64,000 bases of DNA from Coriobacteriia bacterium (GTDB taxonomy: Bacteria; Actinomycetota; Coriobacteriia; Coriobacteriales; UMGS124): contig JAGZEG010000004.1 in NCBI GenBank assembly GCA_018368455.1, positions 1 to 64,000 on the forward strand. Reading direction: 5' to 3'. The notes beneath the pieces are model-generated. The model was not told the DNA's origin. It searched no databases and worked only from the letters and a program-made list of their open reading frames with translations. How positions within the stretch are numbered: the stretch's first letter is position 1; each line of letters opens with the position of its first letter. Positions 1-11,872 of the stretch are shown in pieces. The position numbers and the translations under genes were made by a program.

Positions 1-175
1 TCGCGCAACGGCGGGGCCCACGGGCACCGCGGGGCGCGGCGAACCTTGAGAGCCGGATACTGCGAGAGCAGAAGGTCGATTTAGACGACGGTAAGGAAGC
101 TAGCTTATTTGCTTGCGAAGCCCGCCGGGAGGCCCCTCGGGGCCGCGGCGCGGGGGAGGCCCCCCGCGAGACGCT
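1..175 (+). other. rRNA operon leader (5' part outside window)
   Basis: Sequence upstream of the mature 16S start. It has no coding signal. It carries the boxA-like motif at 43-59 and GC-rich complementary runs just before the 16S start (around 128-170) that could form the 16S processing stem. The rrn promoter is not in the window. Confidence 0.7.
43..59 (+). promoter_or_regulatory. boxA/nut-like antitermination motif, leader copy
   Basis: The 17-mer ACCTTGAGAGCCGGATA recurs with one mismatch in the 16S-23S spacer at 1711-1727, each time a little over 100 nt upstream of a large rRNA. Related CTTGAGAACT elements are known in actinobacterial rrn leaders and spacers as antitermination or processing sites. 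The role here is inferred from position and repetition. Confidence 0.5.
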
Positions 176-4626
<4,451 letters not shown>

Positions 4627-4761
4627 AGCCCCCAAGCGGGCCGAGGCGCCGCGGGCCGAAGACCGCAAGAGAAGAGAAGAAGCACGTCCCTCCGCCGCTG
4701 TGCGGCCCCCAGGGCGCCCGAAGCGGGCCCCGAGGGCGCGATCGAAGAGCGCCGCGCGCGA

Positions 4762-4878
4762 GCCGGCGGTCCTGGCCCCGGGGGCACACCCGGTCCCGTA
4801 CCGAACCCGGAAGTTAAGCCCGTGGGCGCCGAGAGTACTGCGGCCGCAGGGCCGCGGGAGGGTAGGGCGCCGCCGGCT
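4762..4878 (+). rRNA. rrf: 5S rRNA
   Basis: About 117 nt. It begins GCCGGCGGTCCTGG, contains the conserved CCGTACCGAACCCGGAAGTTAAG block, and closes with GGGCGCCGCCGGC pairing to the 5' end. It lies about 135 nt after the 23S, in the usual 16S-23S-5S order. Its last 12-13 nt fall inside a 26-bp tandem duplication, so the exact 3' end is ambiguous. Confidence 0.92.
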
Positions 4879-4917
4879 CGCGCGAGGCGCTGGCGCCGCC
4901 GGCTCGCGCGAGGCGCT
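4866..4917 (+). repeat. Perfect 26-bp tandem duplication at the 5S 3' end
   Basis: GGCGCCGCCGGCTCGCGCGA plus GGCGCT occupies 4866-4891 and is repeated exactly at 4892-4917. The first copy contains the 3' strand of the 5S terminal stem, so the operon carries two possible closing strands. Confidence 0.9.
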
Positions 4918-4946
4918 CTGCGCGCCGACAGAGCAGAGACGCACAG

Positions 4947-4974
4947 GAGGGGCCCCGCGAGGGGCCCCTCTCGC
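4947..4974 (+). terminator. rRNA operon terminator
   Basis: Perfect 10-bp stem GAGGGGCCCC (4947-4956) and GGGGCCCCTC (4961-4970) closed by a GCGA tetraloop, then TCGCGTTT. It lies about 70 nt beyond the 5S. Confidence 0.8.
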
Positions 4975-5169
4975 GTTTCGGGGGGCTGTGCGCGAGGTCG
5001 CCCCGCCGTGCGTCGCCCCGTATTGCCTTTTGCTTCCCTTTCTCGTTATTCTTTCGTGTAAGGCAGAAATGGAGAACTTTTTGGCCCGTGCATCGAAAGG
5101 CGTTTGATACTCCTTCCGACTGGGCTGCCTTTTCATTTCTGTCCACGTCAACATGAGAAGGGGGCTTGT

Positions 5170-7140
5170 ATGTCGTACGCTGATCGTTCTCTTACCTCTG
5201 TTTCGCGACGCACTTTTGTTCAGGCTGCTGGCGTTGCTGCCGGTGCTCTTGCTCTGGGCTCCATTGCTTCTGGCGACGCAAGGGCAGCAGAGAAATCTTC
5301 CTCAGATGACTCGCCTGCTCTGCCAAAGGACGGCACGTATACGACGTCTGCGTCGAGCTTTGGCTGGACAGGCCCGATGGTCTGCGATGTTACGTTTAAG
5401 GACGGCAAACTGACCGATATCCAGGTCGTGTCTGAGACGGATAGTGCAACCGGCGAGTGGTTTGCTTCTGCGCGCGACCTGCTCATTCCCCGCATCATTG
5501 AGAAGCAGTCTATTGCGATCGATGGCATTGCGGGCGCGACTGTTTCCTCAAGTGCCATCATGATGTGCGTTGCTGAAGCTCTTGATGCTGCTGGCTGCAC
5601 GGACAATGAGGCATGGCACGGTGATTTACCTGCTGAGGAGAAGGCGACCCAGAAGCTCGACGGATATGACGTCGTTGTTGTTGGCTTAGGAGGTTCCGGC
5701 ATTCTGTCGTTCTGTGCGGCAGCATATAACGGGGCCAAGGTTTTTGGCATGGAAGCCGCTGGTAAGGTAGGTGGCGACTCTGCTTGCACCTATGGGCCCA
5801 TGGCGCTGAACAGCGAGTATCTCAAGGCCCTGTATACCGAGGGCAAGGACTACATCGATGAGGCTGATGTCTACGACACGTGGATGTCCTATGTTGAGTC
5901 TGATGAGAAAGCCGATGTCATCTCCGAGGCTGTGCACCGGTCTGGTTCTTCGCTCGACTTCTTTAATGAGAACTTCGGTTTCGAGTTTGAGGGGCGCGGC
6001 CTTCTCGGTAGCTTTGTTCGCCCTGACTGGGATAAGCTGTGGTGCGTCTACTCGGCGGATGACGGCAACACGTCATGGAACGCCCTGGGCCCCAACAAGA
6101 CGTTCCAGTTTACGCGTGCGCTCGATAGGGCTATCGAACTGAGCCCTGACTCTTCCTATCAAACGGAGCTTCGCGCTGAGGAACTCATCATTGATGAAGC
6201 GGGTATTGTTACAGGAGTGCGTGCGACGGCATATGACGGCACGCCGTATGAGGTCTATGGCAAGAATATCGTACTTGCTACGGGCGGCTTTATAGGCAAC
6301 GCCGACATGATGACCGAATATCTTGGCGCTCCTACCAATACGCTGGGCGTCACGCTCAACAACGGCGCCGGTATCCAGATGGGCCTCGCGGCGGGTGGCG
6401 CGCTCTTTGGTATGAAGGCGCTCCCGATGATCCATATCTCTCAGGTTGCGAACATCATTCGCTCCGACGAGCTGACGGCTGACCAGAAGGCCGTGCTCAC
6501 CGCGCTTGCTCTGACGACCGAGAAGCCGATGGTGACGATCGCAGGCGAGCCGTGGGGCGTCCCCGGCGACGATGGAACAGCCGTAACCGATGTCGTGTAT
6601 GCGCCTGGCTATCGCTATTATGTTGTATACACGCAGGCTGATATCGATGGGCTCAAGGAGAAGGGCCTGTCCGAGACGCAGGCGACCCTCACGTCGATGT
6701 TCATCAACCAGGGCGGCGCGCTCCCTGCGGCGGGGACGCCTGTCTCTGACATCGATGACATCCTTGCTGTGGGCGAGAAATACCTGAACGTTCTCTCTGG
6801 CGAGGGTGCAGCCGGTCTCGCAGGCGTGCTTGATATGGATGCCGCCACGCTTGAGGCGACGCTGACAGATGCAGGTGTTGATCCGACCGTAAAGCTCTAT
6901 GCAGTAGCGTGCTGCGGGTATGCATATGCGACGGTGGGTGGTCTCAACGTCGACGCGAATATGAACGTGCTGCGGGAGGATGGAACGCCGATCGAGAACC
7001 TCTACGCTGTCGGCCAGGACTCTGAGGGCACTTGCAACGCTGACGGCAAGCCTTACACGCCTTGGGGCGGCCAGGCGCAGTCGTGGACGTTCGTTTCCGG
7101 TCAGATTGCGGGCACGAAGGCTGCGGGTGCCGAGCTATAG
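5170..7140 (+). CDS. Exported FAD/FMN-dependent reductase (flavoprotein A), fumarate reductase/FccA-like
   Basis: Predicted TAT-exported flavoprotein of the fumarate/urocanate reductase-like superfamily. It would transfer electrons to an unidentified organic acceptor outside the membrane. Seen: twin-arginine signal SRRTFVQ (residues 12-18) with an AxA-type cleavage region near 38-40; an FMN_bind domain (about 54-140) with DGIAGAT, whose Thr124 is the expected ApbE-flavinylated residue; then an FAD_binding_2 domain starting at GLGGSG (172-177) and reaching the C-terminus. There is no haem motif, so the electron donor must be a separate protein. The start at 5170 follows GAGAAGGGGG with 5-nt spacing; an upstream in-frame ATG at 5104 has no ribosome site. 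656 aa. It lies just after the rRNA operon with no LuxR partner adjacent. The substrate cannot be assigned. Confidence 0.88.
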   Translation: MSYADRSLTSVSRRTFVQAAGVAAGALALGSIASGDARAAEKSSSDDSPALPKDGTYTTSASSFGWTGPMVCDVTFKDGKLTDIQVVSETDSATGEWFASARDLLIPRIIEKQSIAIDGIAGATVSSSAIMMCVAEALDAAGCTDNEAWHGDLPAEEKATQKLDGYDVVVVGLGGSGILSFCAAAYNGAKVFGMEAAGKVGGDSACTYGPMALNSEYLKALYTEGKDYIDEADVYDTWMSYVESDEKADVISEAVHRSGSSLDFFNENFGFEFEGRGLLGSFVRPDWDKLWCVYSADDGNTSWNALGPNKTFQFTRALDRAIELSPDSSYQTELRAEELIIDEAGIVTGVRATAYDGTPYEVYGKNIVLATGGFIGNADMMTEYLGAPTNTLGVTLNNGAGIQMGLAAGGALFGMKALPMIHISQVANIIRSDELTADQKAVLTALALTTEKPMVTIAGEPWGVPGDDGTAVTDVVYAPGYRYYVVYTQADIDGLKEKGLSETQATLTSMFINQGGALPAAGTPVSDIDDILAVGEKYLNVLSGEGAAGLAGVLDMDAATLEATLTDAGVDPTVKLYAVACCGYAYATVGGLNVDANMNVLREDGTPIENLYAVGQDSEGTCNADGKPYTPWGGQAQSWTFVSGQIAGTKAAGAEL

Positions 7141-7167
7141 GAACGCGATGAAAGGGTGACGTACGAG

Positions 7168-7201
7168 AGCGGGGCGGTTCCCAAGGGGCCGCCCCGCTTT
7201 T
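7168..7201 (+). terminator. Terminator after flavoprotein A (convergent site)
   Basis: AGCGGGGCGG (7168-7177) pairs with CCGCCCCGCT (7189-7198), followed by TTTT. It sits between two convergent genes and may serve both. Confidence 0.85.
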
Positions 7202-7222
7202 GGTATCTTGCGTGTGCCGACG

Positions 7223-8605
7223 TTATTCCTCGCTCTCCGGCTTTGCCGACACGGGCTTTCCGCGCGAGAGCAGCATGCCGATCACCAGGAAGACGACAGT
7301 GGGGATGACCCACGCCATGCCGATGTCGGCCAGGGGCAGCGCGTCGAGCGGTGTCCACAGGCCGGGTGCGAAGGCGTCGCGCAGGGCGTTGATCACGCTG
7401 ACGACGGTGGCAGCGCCTACGGCCAAGGGCCAGGACAGGCGGAATCGGTCGAACAGGCGGTGTGCCATGCCCATGAGCACGAGCACGATGGCCGGCGGAT
7501 ACAGCGCGCCGAGCAGCGGCATGGAGAACGCCAGGATTGCGTCGAGTCCCAGGTTCGAGACGAGGCAGCTGAACGCCGCGAACCCGATGGCCCAGGCGGC
7601 GTAGGGCACGCGCGAGAATGTCTCGGCAAAGTATGAGGCACAGCAGCTGATGAGTCCCGTGCACACGTTGAGGCACGCCAGAAGGAATATGGCGGCAACG
7701 ATGATGGTGCCGACAAGGCCGAAGTGCGCGTTGGCGGATGCCGTGAGCACGGCGGCACCGTTTGTGACGCCAGGCATGTCGGGCCCCATGGCGACGCCCA
7801 CGAACGCGAGTCCGCAGTAGACGAGCGCCATGAGTACGCCCATGAACAGGCCGGCCTTGGCGATTTCTCGTGTGACGCCTCCGGTGCTGGTCACGCCCAT
7901 CGTGCGGATGTTCTGCGCGATGACGATGCCAAATGTCAGCGATGCGAGCAAGTCCATCGTCTGGTAGCCCGTCAGAAAGCCCTGCACGCCTGCCGCGCTG
8001 TCGTATGGCGCGACGGCCGGGGTCGCGTCGGGCCGCGGCGTGAACAGGGCTGCGCCCACGACGAGCACGATCAGGATGATGAGTGCCGGCCCCGTGATGC
8101 GGCCGAGCAGGCGCGAGATCTTGCCCGGCTTCATGGCGAGTACGGTTGCCACAACGAAGAATGCCACGGAGAACGCCGCGCGCACGATTTCGAGCGGGGC
8201 CTGGTCGGGCAGTAGGGGCACAAGCATCTCAAACGACGTGGACGACGTACGGGGGATGGCGAGACATGGTCCGATGGACAGGTAGATGAGGATGACGAAC
8301 ACGGAAGCGAACGCTGGGTGAACGCGCCCTCCGAGCTTCGTGAGATTTCCGGCAAGGGCCGTCGCGATGACGCCCATGACGGGCAGGCCGATTCCGGCGA
8401 CGAGGAAGCCCGCCGTGGCGGCGACGCTATCGGTGCCGGCTTGGGCGCCGAGCAGCGGAGGCAGGATAAGGTTGCCTGCGCCGAAGAACATCGAGAACAG
8501 CGTCATGCCGACGACGAGGCCCTGTGCGAGGGATAGCGAGGAGCGTGTGGCTGGGGTGGTTTCGGTATCCGATACTGTCTGATGAACGGGTGTTGTGCTG
8601 GTCAT
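7223..8605 (-). CDS. brnQ: Branched-chain amino acid:cation symporter
   Basis: LIVCS family carrier importing leucine, isoleucine or valine with Na+ or H+. 460 aa, matching the usual 430-460. The N-terminal tail of about 25 residues is polar. The first membrane helix carries the family signature GMTLFSMFFGAGNLILPP (about 34-51), followed by roughly 11 further hydrophobic helices across the whole length. The start at 8605 is preceded by AGGGAG about 8 nt upstream. The open frame extends much further upstream, but that part is antisense to the next gene and was left out. Single gene, divergent from the ArsC-like gene. Amino-acid uptake fits the peptide transporter operon later in the window. 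Confidence 0.9.
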   Translation of the reverse strand: MTSTTPVHQTVSDTETTPATRSSLSLAQGLVVGMTLFSMFFGAGNLILPPLLGAQAGTDSVAATAGFLVAGIGLPVMGVIATALAGNLTKLGGRVHPAFASVFVILIYLSIGPCLAIPRTSSTSFEMLVPLLPDQAPLEIVRAAFSVAFFVVATVLAMKPGKISRLLGRITGPALIILIVLVVGAALFTPRPDATPAVAPYDSAAGVQGFLTGYQTMDLLASLTFGIVIAQNIRTMGVTSTGGVTREIAKAGLFMGVLMALVYCGLAFVGVAMGPDMPGVTNGAAVLTASANAHFGLVGTIIVAAIFLLACLNVCTGLISCCASYFAETFSRVPYAAWAIGFAAFSCLVSNLGLDAILAFSMPLLGALYPPAIVLVLMGMAHRLFDRFRLSWPLAVGAATVVSVINALRDAFAPGLWTPLDALPLADIGMAWVIPTVVFLVIGMLLSRGKPVSAKPESEE

Positions 8606-8770
8606 ACGAAGCTCCCTGTCGATGCTGGCTGCGAAGGGGTGGGGTGAGTAGAGATTCGATAACGTCATGCAAAAGCGATGATAGTACAATTTCGAAGACG
8701 ATGACGAGATACCGCATCTGAGCTGGGCGAAAGGCCACACGCAGGGCGGACGGATGGTGAAGGGGCAAGC

Positions 8771-9112
8771 GTGAATATTCAAATCTTCGGCACGAAGAAA
8801 AGTTTTGACACCAAGAAGGCGGAGCGCTACTTCAAGGAGCGTCGCATCAAATACCAGTTCATTGACCTGCGAGAGAAGGGGCTGAGCAAGGGGGAGCTGA
8901 CCTCGGTGGCCCAGGCGGCGGGCGGGCTGGACGCCCTCATCGATCCCAAGGCAAAGGACGAGGACTTCCTCGCGCTGCTGCGCTACACCCCGGAGGCCAT
9001 GCGCATGGAGAAGGTGCTCGAGAATCAGTACGTCCTGCGTGAACCCATCGTGCGCAATGGCCGTCAGGCCACGGTTGGCTATCAGCCTGACGTCTGGAAG
9101 GGGTGGGAGTAA
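8771..9112 (+). CDS. ArsC/Spx-family thioredoxin-fold protein lacking the active-site cysteine
   Basis: 113 aa, full length for the ArsC/YffB/Spx group. The beginning MNIQIFGTKKSFDTKKAERY matches the family pattern where the fourth to fifth residue after GT is normally the catalytic cysteine (GTKKC). Here that position is serine, and the protein contains no cysteine at all. The C-terminal IVRNGRQATVGYQPDVW region is the typical family end with the substrate-side arginine motif. Redox or arsenate chemistry by the usual route is therefore unlikely; a binding role is possible. GTG start with GAAGGGG upstream. Single gene, divergent from brnQ. Confidence 0.8.
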   Translation: MNIQIFGTKKSFDTKKAERYFKERRIKYQFIDLREKGLSKGELTSVAQAAGGLDALIDPKAKDEDFLALLRYTPEAMRMEKVLENQYVLREPIVRNGRQATVGYQPDVWKGWE

Positions 9113-9214
9113 GGCAATAAGCCCGCCGGGCTTCTCCCGTCGCTGTCCGATGGCATCAGGACTGGTTTTGTCGCATGACTTCGGTATACTGCACAATTAT
9201 GTGTAAATGATTTG

Positions 9215-9238
9215 ATTCGGAACCATTTTTATCCGAAT
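9215..9238 (+). promoter_or_regulatory. Inverted repeat ATTCGG-N12-CCGAAT upstream of the haem-type membrane protein
   Basis: Perfect 6-bp arms at 9215-9220 and 9233-9238 with AT-rich centre, about 40 nt before the start codon. The size suits a repressor dimer. No regulator is identified. Confidence 0.35.
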
Positions 9239-9276
9239 ATGCCGAGGTCTTGCAAGAGGCGGGAGGGGGAGTCCAC

Positions 9277-9984
9277 ATGACGTTTCTCGTGGTACTGCTG
9301 GTGACAGTGGCGCTTGTCTGCGTACTCAAACAGCCGATCAAGCGATGGCCGTTGCTGTTCTACGGGATTGCAGTTGCTCTTGTCGTGCTGTTTATTGCCG
9401 ACACGTACCTGACGATTCCGCGTTTTATTCACCAAGGGCTGCTTGTTCTCATACATAGGTGCATGCTTGCGACGGCGCTGTTTGCTATCGTCATGTACAT
9501 CGGGGCGCTGCCGCATGGTTCGAAGGCGCGCGGCTATCTGATGCCCATCCGCGGCGAGCTCTCTGTCATCGCATGGATTTTATCGCTGGGGCATGTGGCG
9601 ATGTATATCACGCCGTACGTGACGATGGCGTCGCGCGGCCTCACGGGGGCGAACGCGCACATTTTCCTGTCTCTCGCAGTAGCCCTTATCGTGTTCGTCC
9701 TTCTCATCCTCTTGGGCGTCACGTCGTTTGCCACGGTGAAGCGTCGCATGAAGGCGCGGTCGTGGAAGCGTCTGCAGATGCTGGCCTACCCGTTCTTCGT
9801 GCTCGTGTACGTGCACCTGATGATCATCCTGCTGCCATCGGCCCTGCTGGGTGGTAGGACTGCTCAGGCAAGCGTCGTCGTGTATTCCGTGCTGTTCATT
9901 GGGTACATCGTGCTGAGGATCTACCGAGCTGTGCAGGATCGCAAGGACGCGGCCATCTCGGTGGCGGGATGCGAGGCGGCGTAA
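9277..9984 (+). CDS. Ferric reductase-like transmembrane (b-haem) protein
   Basis: 235 aa with about six membrane helices. It resembles Ferric_reduct/MsrQ-type cytochrome b proteins that carry electrons across or into the membrane. Histidines placed in or next to helices are H60, H106 and H180; the last lies in the pattern KRLQMLAYPFFVLVYVH typical of this domain, making H106 and H180 plausible haem ligands. The start at 9277 follows GGGAGGGGGAG with 6-nt spacing. No FAD or NADH module is attached. Such proteins often hand electrons to exported FMN_bind flavoproteins, several of which are in this window, but that pairing is only inferred. A terminator hairpin follows. Confidence 0.72.
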   Translation: MTFLVVLLVTVALVCVLKQPIKRWPLLFYGIAVALVVLFIADTYLTIPRFIHQGLLVLIHRCMLATALFAIVMYIGALPHGSKARGYLMPIRGELSVIAWILSLGHVAMYITPYVTMASRGLTGANAHIFLSLAVALIVFVLLILLGVTSFATVKRRMKARSWKRLQMLAYPFFVLVYVHLMIILLPSALLGGRTAQASVVVYSVLFIGYIVLRIYRAVQDRKDAAISVAGCEAA

Positions 9985-10005
9985 TTTGACAAGGTTCAGT
10001 CGGTG

Positions 10006-10045
10006 GCTGCCGAACCTGAGCTCAAGCAGGCTCGGCAGCTCTTGC
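10006..10045 (+). terminator. Terminator after the b-haem protein
   Basis: GCTGCCGAACCTG (10006-10018) pairs with CAGGCTCGGCAGC (10027-10039), 12 of 13 bp, 8-nt loop, followed by TCTTGCC. Confidence 0.6.
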
Positions 10046-10070
10046 CATTGCCGCGCGAGCGCTGTTTTGT

Positions 10071-10210
10071 GGCCGAGAATCGAACTCGTGAACGAGCCTC
10101 TTGCGCGGGGCTACCCAATTCGCTGACGTTTTCCCAGGTGGCCCGTTTGGGTGCGAGGGTTTCGTGCCTCCAGGGTGCAAGCGAGGTATTCACGAGTCAG
10201 GTTTCTGGCC
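10071..10210 (+). repeat. 140-bp dispersed element, copy A
   Basis: Begins GGCCGAGAATCGAACTCGTG and ends ATTCACGAGTCAGGTTTCTG plus GCC, so its ends are imperfect inverted repeats. A second copy with the same length and block order lies at 13316-13455. It occupies most of the roughly 300-nt gap between the b-haem gene and the convergent helical protein gene, with no coding signal. Confidence 0.65.
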
Positions 10211-10282
10211 GTCGATGGCGCCGAGATCGGCAGCGAGCCACCTGTCGCATGCTTTGCGGGTAGGTGTCCCCGCTATGCTGGC

Positions 10283-10804
10283 TTACGATGAAGCGATGAG
10301 GTCGGCACGCAAGGAGCTGACGCGGTTGATTGCGGTGCCGACGTTCTCGCGTGCGGCGTTGATTTCCTGCTGAACGGCGATGTCGACAACAAAGTTGTCG
10401 AAGAGGAAGTCGGCAAGCGTGAGGAAGTCGCCCATCTCGATGTGCAGCTGATTTACCTCGGCAACGCTGGAGAGCTCGCGTGCGAACCGCTGCACGGACT
10501 CTCGTGCTCGCTCGAGACATGCGCGAGCATCGTTTATACGGCGGTGCTTCACAAACGTGCCGATGGCGCCAAGTCCCATTATGTCCGCCAGGCCCCAGCT
10601 GGAGGCGCGATCCAGCTTGTCACGGGCTTCACGAAGGCGCTCGAGGGCTTCGTCGGCAGCAGCGATGGCCTCTTTGATCCCGCCACTCCGGTCGTTAGAA
10701 ACTGACAAGTCGGAGCTCGACACGGCTGGCCTCCTTGCTTTCTCGGGGGCGGTGGCCGACGCGGGCTTCTCGCACCCTCGGAAGACGGCTGTCATCGCGC
10801 TCAT
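10283..10804 (-). CDS. Conserved helical protein of unknown function
   Basis: 173 aa, not assigned to a named family. The first 40 residues are polar and low in complexity. The rest is strongly helical: a heptad-like segment (EALERLREARDKLDRAS, about 52-68), a short apolar patch GLADIMGLGAIGTFVKH, and further amphipathic helices rich in Arg, Glu and Leu to the end (AINRVSSLRADL). No signal peptide or clear membrane helix. Similar short helical proteins with a WG.D..G motif after the first coiled segment occur in Firmicutes, from memory. The start at 10804 has GCAGGGA upstream. It is the third gene of a minus-strand cluster after a metal-chelate binding protein and a DUF364 protein, 52 nt downstream of the latter. 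Confidence 0.72.
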   Translation of the reverse strand: MSAMTAVFRGCEKPASATAPEKARRPAVSSSDLSVSNDRSGGIKEAIAAADEALERLREARDKLDRASSWGLADIMGLGAIGTFVKHRRINDARACLERARESVQRFARELSSVAEVNQLHIEMGDFLTLADFLFDNFVVDIAVQQEINAARENVGTAINRVSSLRADLIASS

Positions 10805-10856
10805 TATGTCGTCCCTGCAGGCGCTGCGATTATGCGGCGGGCTCTGTGCCGAGAGA

Positions 10857-11756
10857 TTAGCGAACGGGAAGAGGGTTGGCCATTGCGCCGCGGTACCGTT
10901 CGGCAAGGGCTGCGCTGGCAAAGAGGGCGACGGGCTCGAGATGGGTCGAGAACTGCCGGGTGAGACCTCCCTCACCGGTGATGCGCTCGACGGCTTGGGC
11001 GTCGGTGACGACGTTGCCGAGGATGGCGTCGACTCCGGCGGCAAGCAGGGCAGGGCTAAGCGTGGAGCTCGGGCCCCAGACGACGGTTGTCGCGCGTTCG
11101 GACAGCTCGAGTAGCCGAGGCATTGTCTTGTTGATAAGGGCTGACGCCGTGATGAATGCGAAGTCCTGGCTGGGTAGTACATACTCGCAGGCGGGATCGG
11201 GCAAGTCGCCCTCCCTGGGTATGCGCTCGAGTATGGTGAGCTCGCATATGTGGGCGAGGCGCTCAGCGAAGGGTGCGTGACCGACGAGGCAGACGCGCCT
11301 GCCGTGCACCAGTTGCTCGAATCCGCCAAAGATGCCGGTGCGCTCGCCAACGATGACACGGGGGTTATCATTGGTGGTGGGGAATGCCTCGGGCCGGTTC
11401 ACAACGGCATTTATGGCAGCAAGGCCAAGCGACGCGTCGGCGAAGTTCCAGGATTTCACGTCGGCCATGAGCTCGGTTAGGGGCGTGCCAGCAAGATTTC
11501 CGCAGCGGGTGGGATGCCTTCCGGAGGGCTCGTCGAGTGTGAGCGCGAGTCCAATGGTGCCGGCTGCAGGTGCGTCCTCTGAAAGCGCGTCCAGCGCCGC
11601 CCGAACGGTTGTCCAGATGGGGGAGATGCGAGCGGCCGTCACGGTCGGCGAGTGATTGATGGCTGCGGCTTTGTCTTCCCCTGTGGAACCCTTGGCGGGG
11701 GCGTGCGACATTTCGCGGCGTGCTGCCTCAATCAACGCGTCGTATAGCTCCCACAT
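10857..11756 (-). CDS. DUF4213/DUF364 putative metal-chelation protein
   Basis: 299 aa. The N-terminal half has the DUF4213 pattern (GTIGLALTLDEPSGRHP, then ASLGLAAINAVVN, about residues 66-113). The C-terminal half has the DUF364 Rossmann-like pattern: VCLVGHAPF, LTILERIPREGDLPDPA, CEYVLPSQDFAFITASALINKT, then VVWGPSSTLSPALL. The family is annotated as putative heavy-metal chelation and is usually found beside metal, haem or corrinoid uptake genes; its chemistry is not established. The start at 11756 follows AAAGGGGG. It is separated from the upstream binding-protein gene by a 116-nt gap with a strong hairpin. Inferred role: handling the metal or chelate imported through the neighbouring binding protein. 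Confidence 0.8.
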   Translation of the reverse strand: MWELYDALIEAARREMSHAPAKGSTGEDKAAAINHSPTVTAARISPIWTTVRAALDALSEDAPAAGTIGLALTLDEPSGRHPTRCGNLAGTPLTELMADVKSWNFADASLGLAAINAVVNRPEAFPTTNDNPRVIVGERTGIFGGFEQLVHGRRVCLVGHAPFAERLAHICELTILERIPREGDLPDPACEYVLPSQDFAFITASALINKTMPRLLELSERATTVVWGPSSTLSPALLAAGVDAILGNVVTDAQAVERITGEGGLTRQFSTHLEPVALFASAALAERYRGAMANPLPVR

Positions 11757-11775
11757 CGGGGGCGCCCCCTTTCGA

Positions 11776-11821
11776 GAGAGCGGGGCAAGGGGGCGGCTAC
11801 GCGCGTCCTCGCCCCGCTCTC
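11776..11821 (-). terminator. Intergenic hairpin between binding protein and DUF364 genes
   Basis: GAGAGCGGGGCAAGG (11776-11790) pairs with CCTCGCCCCGCTCTC (11807-11821), 14 of 15 bp. There is no T-run on the minus strand, so it is more likely an mRNA-stabilising or attenuating hairpin that sets unequal expression of the two genes. Confidence 0.55.
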
Positions 11822-11872
11822 GGGCCTTTAGCGTTTTGGATGAGGTGGGCCGTGCCCGCCTTCTCGCTCGGC

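Noticed and set aside
7223..9196. 657-aa version of the BrnQ protein with a long N-terminal extension
   Set aside because: The extension is antisense to the ArsC-like gene. BrnQ similarity and the ribosome site begin at 8605.
10071..10210. tRNA-like gene, because GAGAATCGAAC resembles the complement of a T-arm
   Set aside because: No acceptor stem, anticodon arm or CCA-side pairing; the sequence is instead a member of a two-copy 140-bp repeat.
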